In this document: positions 60,040-64,000 of the stretch, piece after piece
Layout of the letters: each line of letters begins with the position of its first letter
How positions within the stretch are numbered: position 1 is the first letter of the stretch
Origin: Devosia sp. 2618
GTDB lineage: Bacteria; Pseudomonadota; Alphaproteobacteria; Rhizobiales; Devosiaceae
DNA length: 64,000 nucleotides
NCBI RefSeq assembly: GCF_040546815.1
Contig: NZ_JBEPOO010000001.1
Location: forward strand, 1,612,001 to 1,676,000
Reading direction: 5' to 3'
Program-made: the position numbers and the translations under genes
Notes under the pieces: generated by a model
The model's database searches: none
What the model saw: only the letters and a program-made list of their open reading frames with translations
What the model was told of the DNA's origin: nothing

Positions 60040-61793
60040 GCCTGCGCCTTCATGCTATTGAGGTAGTCGTCTAAATCCTCGCCTTCCTCCTGATCACCCA
60101 GAGCAAGGCAGACGCCCATGACGACAGCGACAGGGCCGTCGATTTTGTCCAGCGAACTCTTTTTGTCCGGCACATAGTTTAGGTTCGCATCAAACCGCAC
60201 GGTGCAATGCCCCATCATCCAGGCGAGCATCGGATGCCCGCCATGTTCGATCTTCTTGGCGAAGATCAGCCGTTCAAATTCCTTGGTCGCTGCGCCCAAG
60301 GTCTGGTGACCTTGGCGCAGTTCGGTCATCAGTTCCGCGTCCATCCCATCGCCTTGTAGATCGGCAGTGAGCTTGCGAGCGTTCCACGGATCAAATCCAA
60401 ACTCGATCAGATCAAAGTCATCGCCAGCTTTGATGATCGCCGCCTTCACGAAGTTCTGGTCGACATAGTCGCCAGGCGTCGTTTGAAGCACCCCATCATC
60501 AACCCACTTCCGCCAGTTGACGCGCTTGTCTTCTTCTGCGCGGGCTTCAAGTGTGTCCTCGGGTACCCAGAAAAATGGAATGATAACCCACTCCGAATAC
60601 TGCTCACCAGGCGGCAGCAAGATCACCAGCGCCGTAACGTCACGAGTGGCGGACACGTCACAAGTGACGTAGGCCTTGCGCCCGCGATGCTGCTCGTAAA
60701 GAGCGCCCCAGCTGGTCGGATCGGTGGTGCATGCCGACCACTTCGAGCGAGGTATCCAGGCCGATACCGTGTCGACCCACCTGTTGAGGTGATAGCACTG
60801 AAAGACCGCCTCGGCGGCTGGTCGTCCGAGCGCCTTTTTGTATTCGCCCCTCAGATAGTCGAGCGTTGGCGTCAAACCCAGACTGGGGTTAGCCTTCCTC
60901 CACACCGTCTCGTCAGCCCAATCATCCTCATCATCGACACCGAAGAACACGACCAACGTGGTCGGGTCGTCGAGGTCGCCACGCATGATGGCCATCGACT
61001 CTTCGAACCACTCATACCCAACGCGGTTCTGTTTGCGGCCTGCGGTCGATGCGTAAAGCTCTATCGGCTGCAACCGGGCCCCAGTCCCCTGCCGCAGCGT
61101 GTCGGCTAGTTCCTTGGTCCGCCATTCGTGAATCTCGTCACCGAGGATCACAGTAGGCGAGCGGCCATGTTTGCCGTCTGGCGCCCCGGTCAGGAGCTGG
61201 CACAATCCCCGCGTCTCGCGGATGAAAATGCTTTTGTCATTGAGCGCGATCCGCTCATTGCCTTTGGCATCGGTCAGCAGACCGTTTGCCTTGGCAATAA
61301 TGTCTTGCATCTTGCCGAAGGGAACCCGCCCCTGATCTTCATTGCGCCCGAAGACGAAACCCTGCGCGCCGGAGACTTTCTCGATAACGAAGAACAGCAC
61401 GCCCAGCGCCGCAAGAAATTCACTTTTGCCGTTCTTACGCGGAATCCACAAATCCAGCCGGCGAAACAAACGGACATGAACCACGATATTTTCGTGGGTG
61501 CGCGGGTCGACGACATCAATAGGCTTTTTCCAGCCGACCAGAAGTCGAACTACCATCTCCTGCCAAGGCAGAAGCTTGAACGGCACGCCGTCAAAACGGT
61601 CGTCAGTAAGCCGAAAGACAGTTGGCCAGAGCGCAACAATTTTGTCGGCCTTGGCGTAATCGAACCAGGCGCCCTTGACCAAAGCAGCCGCGCGCCAAGC
61701 CTGCATCGCCCAACGGTAGGCCGGGTCATTTTCATACGGCTTGAGCCAGACCGGAAAACCTTCAAAGCCAACTGGCAAGGCGGTCGAGGTCAA
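60036..61793 (-). CDS. Terminase large subunit
   Basis: A 585-residue packaging motor. The ATPase part has a Walker A-like PRKNGKS (118-124) and Walker B VILGDEIHEW near residue 200. The nuclease part contains YVTCDVSATRDVTALVIL, FGFDPWNARKLTADLQ and the usual end with DGPVAVVMGVCLAL. The TTG start at 61793 overlaps the small subunit stop as TTGA. The class is that paired with P27-type small subunits. Confidence 0.92.
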   Translation of the reverse strand: MTSTALPVGFEGFPVWLKPYENDPAYRWAMQAWRAAALVKGAWFDYAKADKIVALWPTVFRLTDDRFDGVPFKLLPWQEMVVRLLVGWKKPIDVVDPRTHENIVVHVRLFRRLDLWIPRKNGKSEFLAALGVLFFVIEKVSGAQGFVFGRNEDQGRVPFGKMQDIIAKANGLLTDAKGNERIALNDKSIFIRETRGLCQLLTGAPDGKHGRSPTVILGDEIHEWRTKELADTLRQGTGARLQPIELYASTAGRKQNRVGYEWFEESMAIMRGDLDDPTTLVVFFGVDDEDDWADETVWRKANPSLGLTPTLDYLRGEYKKALGRPAAEAVFQCYHLNRWVDTVSAWIPRSKWSACTTDPTSWGALYEQHRGRKAYVTCDVSATRDVTALVILLPPGEQYSEWVIIPFFWVPEDTLEARAEEDKRVNWRKWVDDGVLQTTPGDYVDQNFVKAAIIKAGDDFDLIEFGFDPWNARKLTADLQGDGMDAELMTELRQGHQTLGAATKEFERLIFAKKIEHGGHPMLAWMMGHCTVRFDANLNYVPDKKSSLDKIDGPVAVVMGVCLALGDQEEGEDLDDYLNSMKAQA

Positions 61794-62422
61794 TTCGGCA
61801 GCGTCCCCGGCGGCGCGCTATCTGCGTCATTCATGACCCCCATGGGGTCGACGGCATCACCAGCGCCACTACCTCGACCCGGTGCGCCAGGCCCTTCACC
61901 AAACGGTAAGCGCCCCTGCGATGCGTTGAAGCTCTCAACGCGTGTCATGTCGCTATCGCTGCGCGGGGTAAACCCGAACTCATGTTCCATAAGGCGCAAC
62001 TCGACGCCCACCTTTGACATGTAGTCGACGCTGGGATGCGTCCGATAAACATCATGACCGTCACCCTTGGTCACCTTCACCACTACTCCGCCCTTGGGCA
62101 AGTCCCGGCGAAGCTGTTCCATGGCCTCAGTCCACTTCTGAGTCAGCGCGCAATACCGTGCCAACGCCCCGCGATACCCCGGACGACGGCGGCCCGAGGT
62201 GCGCAGAACTTCCGCAAGTTCCTTCCACAGCGCGATGGCAACACGCCAATGCGCCGGCGAATTGGCGAAGAAGGCTGGCAATGGGTAAGGGTCCGCCTGA
62301 TTGACCGGCTCTTGCTCGGCAGACGCGACAGCATCTGCAATCTCTTGCTCAACCTGCTTTTTCCGCCGACCGGGAAAGCCTTTGGCGGCTTGCAGTGTCG
62401 GATCATCCTTTCTGCGCGCCAT
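61790..62422 (-). CDS. Terminase small subunit (P27 family)
   Basis: A 210-residue DNA-recognition subunit. ARRKDDPTLQAAKGFPGRRK begins like P27 family proteins, and PAHWRVAIALWKELAEVLRT, then RGALARYCALTQKWTEAMEQ, make up the core. The C-terminal third is disordered. It starts at ATG 62422 with no obvious strong ribosome binding site. Confidence 0.85.
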   Translation of the reverse strand: MARRKDDPTLQAAKGFPGRRKKQVEQEIADAVASAEQEPVNQADPYPLPAFFANSPAHWRVAIALWKELAEVLRTSGRRRPGYRGALARYCALTQKWTEAMEQLRRDLPKGGVVVKVTKGDGHDVYRTHPSVDYMSKVGVELRLMEHEFGFTPRSDSDMTRVESFNASQGRLPFGEGPGAPGRGSGAGDAVDPMGVMNDADSAPPGTLPN

Positions 62423-62568
62423 CAGCTAACCCGTTCTATTGCCAGAAAAAAATATAAACGCGAAAATTCCGCGCCGATTTTTTGTGTGTTAGACCGCCGG
62501 TCTACGCTTGAATCGTTGGGGACTTTTGACCCACCCCCGCCCCTAGTTTTCGATGGTCACCGACGCTG

Positions 62569-62709
62569 TCACTTCCACTTGGCGCCGCCGATCCAGCCAG
62601 CGACCGTCATCAGCCAGGTCAAGACCGTCAGCCGAGCGCGAAACCTGCGAGCGCCGCGAAGCTGGATTGATATCGTCGTCTTGGGCACGTCCACGACAAG
62701 GTTAGCCAT
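62569..62709 (-). CDS. Possible 46-residue phage protein
   Basis: A short open frame beginning MANLVVDVPKTTISIQLRGA and ending VAGWIGGAKWK. It overlaps the HNH gene by eight bases at its start. One weak hydrophobic stretch lies near its C-terminus (LTWLMTVAGWIGG). The support is position and overlap only. Confidence 0.4.
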   Translation of the reverse strand: MANLVVDVPKTTISIQLRGARRFRARLTVLTWLMTVAGWIGGAKWK

Positions 62710-63112
62710 CAGCCTCACTCCTCAGCTTTGCCGCCAGCTTGAGCGCGAACGGGCTATCGATCCACAGATCGGCGATGGTGATCGCCCCGCGCGCCCACAT
62801 CAGCTCAAGGCGTTGCTTGACCACGTCATGGTGCCAACGACACGACGACTGCCACAGGGTGGTGTTCCAGAACTTGACCGTATCGCCCTTGTGCGGCTCG
62901 ACGTGATCGACCAGTTCGGCCGGAACGATATCGCCAGCGGCAAGGCATCCGACACACAGCGGACTATTCCGCATATGTCCCTTTGCCGCCTTGGCCCAAG
63001 GCCGACCATACCCACGCGATGCAGCAGACCCACGGCGATTGTCATAGATGCGGGTTTGCTGTTGCCGGGTTGGCTGGCTGGATGAACGGAAGCGCTTAGG
63101 CGATGTCGGCAT
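62702..63112 (-). CDS. HNH endonuclease next to terminase
   Basis: A 136-residue HNH nuclease. The first zinc cysteines are in PLCVGCLAAG and the catalytic histidine in ELVDHVEPHKGD, with NTTLWQSSCRWHHDVVK the final HNH helix. In HK97-like phages this enzyme works with terminase at cos cleavage. ATG at 63112 is chosen so that the protein begins in the basic N-terminal arm. That suggests cos-type packaging. Confidence 0.85.
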   Translation of the reverse strand: MPTSPKRFRSSSQPTRQQQTRIYDNRRGSAASRGYGRPWAKAAKGHMRNSPLCVGCLAAGDIVPAELVDHVEPHKGDTVKFWNTTLWQSSCRWHHDVVKQRLELMWARGAITIADLWIDSPFALKLAAKLRSEADG

Positions 63113-63214
63113 GCGGCACACCACAAACGAAAACACGCCGCTCGGGCGTTCCCGTGCAGCGTGCAAAATCCCCTATTGGGGTAGTTCTCATATGCCGCAA
63201 ATAGCTGCGTATTG

Positions 63215-63940
63215 TCAACGCGTTCGGCGGCGACGGATCACCTTTGCCGGCGCCGACCAATCATTGGCCCGTCCAGCTATCGGGTCAGAGGCCCGCGCCC
63301 TAAGGGTTTCGACGGCCTCGACGGAAACCTTGGGGCTGCGAATAACCTGATCGAGCGGACTGCCATCAGGACCAAACACCACCGGCTTTGCCGAATCATC
63401 GAGCCAAGGCGAATGGCCAACGGCAGGCCCAGTCGCCTCATGCCGCGCCATGACCGCATTGAGTGGCGACACGATATCGGCCAGCCCCTGCCACCACACA
63501 TGCCATTGGGCGCGATGGAAGTTGACGGTGTCGCGCTGCTCACCAACGAACCCCATGCGCGGACGCCGATTACCTTGCCGGTTCTTCGCGTCGTCCCAGT
63601 CCCACAGCTTGCGCCCACGCCCATCGACCAGCTGCTGATAGCTGCCATAGCCCTCCTCGCACCAGTCTGGCCGCAACGCAGCACGACCATACTGCACCAC
63701 CAGGGCACGCGCTTCTTGGTGCAGTTGATCAATGGCGAGCTTGATCTGCATGGCGTCGTCATCGCTCCACAGCGCAATCGTCGGGTGCGAGCCGTGGTTG
63801 TCGTCGTCGATGATCGTTCCAAGGTCGGAGAAGTCATCCCGCACCCGTTCCTTGCCCGCCCAGCCCAATCCCTGATCGCGCAGCGCCCAGATCACCAGCT
63901 GCTCGATGTCGCGTTTTTCCCGCACTGCCAAAACCGTCAC
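63215..63940 (-). CDS. Hypothetical phage protein upstream of HNH
   Basis: A 241-residue protein from GTG at 63940 (a TTG start at 63967 is also possible). It is charged and Trp-rich (LWDWDDAKNRQGNRRPRMGF, AQWHVWWQGLADIVSPLNAV), and the end is basic. No family was recognised. Position before the packaging genes would suit a late-gene regulator, but this was not supported by a motif. Confidence 0.5.
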   Translation of the reverse strand: MTVLAVREKRDIEQLVIWALRDQGLGWAGKERVRDDFSDLGTIIDDDNHGSHPTIALWSDDDAMQIKLAIDQLHQEARALVVQYGRAALRPDWCEEGYGSYQQLVDGRGRKLWDWDDAKNRQGNRRPRMGFVGEQRDTVNFHRAQWHVWWQGLADIVSPLNAVMARHEATGPAVGHSPWLDDSAKPVVFGPDGSPLDQVIRSPKVSVEAVETLRARASDPIAGRANDWSAPAKVIRRRRTR

Positions 63941-64000
63941 CGCCCTACAACTCCCCAGCCAAACCAAACCGTCGACATGCCCATCAGCCCGCCGCCTTCC

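Larger units (their letters stand above)
38902..64000. mobile_element. Partial HK97-like siphoviral prophage
   Basis: A full structural gene series is present: HNH nuclease, terminases, portal, protease, capsid, connectors, tail tube, frameshifted chaperones, tape measure, tip proteins and lysis genes, mostly on the minus strand and tightly overlapped. Integrase, repressor and replication genes are not seen and should lie beyond base 64000. The left edge is estimated from the change of gene content after the LysR gene; the exact junction is unknown. Confidence 0.88.

Noticed and set aside
45398..62422. Gene transfer agent instead of a prophage
   Set aside because: Some tail chaperone sequence is GTA-like, but a P27 small terminase, HNH nuclease, cargo genes and a full lysis module fit an HK97-like prophage better.

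Overview
The window looks like a piece of a Hyphomicrobiales (Alphaproteobacteria) chromosome, most like Devosia or a close relative. The signs are high GC, a fused SecDF, an ExoR-type Sel1 regulator beside xthA, PopZ, a PCMT-tolC-popZ-valS run, and the alphaproteobacterial block argS-SPOR-scpA-scpB-tatABC-serS-surE-nlpD-yajC-secDF. This placement comes from gene content and order only; no search was run.

Bases 1-31700 are ordinary housekeeping chromosome. After a DUF1127 mini-protein and trmFO, a long minus-strand series carries dgt, argS, a SPOR protein, scpA, scpB, a lone ABC ATPase, tatA, tatB, tatC, serS, surE, a catalytically degenerate nlpD, yajC, secDF and two genes related to mitochondrial complex I assembly factors (NDUFAF3-like, NDUFAF6-like). 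Many of these genes overlap by 1-4 bases, several as TAATG. Plus-strand genes (a DUF815-type ATPase, erpA, a serine hydrolase, xthA) interrupt it. ExoR, a CorA/ZntB-type transporter, valS, popZ, tolC and a PCMT-family methyltransferase follow. Intergenic gaps hold several strongly palindromic REP-like elements.

Bases 31700-38400 are accessory. A 1.3 kb gene-poor stretch contains a decayed PIN-like (DUF4411-type) gene. It is followed by an HD-domain protein, a three-component TRAP transporter (dctM, dctQ, dctP) and a divergent LysR regulator.

From about 38.4-38.9 kb to the right edge lies a partial HK97-like siphoviral prophage. Its late genes read leftwards from the edge: unknown protein, HNH endonuclease, small and large terminase, portal, protease, capsid, a repeat protein, connectors and tail completion proteins, tail tube, tail chaperones joined by a -1 frameshift on C CCC CCT, tape measure, distal tail proteins, NlpC/P60 protein, a 1223-residue J-like tail tip protein, a lysis-like cluster and an endolysin. 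Integrase, repressor and replication genes are not in the window. Cargo-like genes with their own terminators (a lipoprotein before the tape measure, two small plus-strand genes beside the endolysin) and small genes around an SRAP/HMCES-type protein sit within or beside the late region.

The most interesting items are the readable tail-chaperone frameshift, a small phage protein with a phospholipase A2-like CCxxHD motif, the terminator-bearing lipoprotein insert, the direct-repeat-bounded two-gene cassette next to the SRAP gene, and the DUF4411-like pseudogene.
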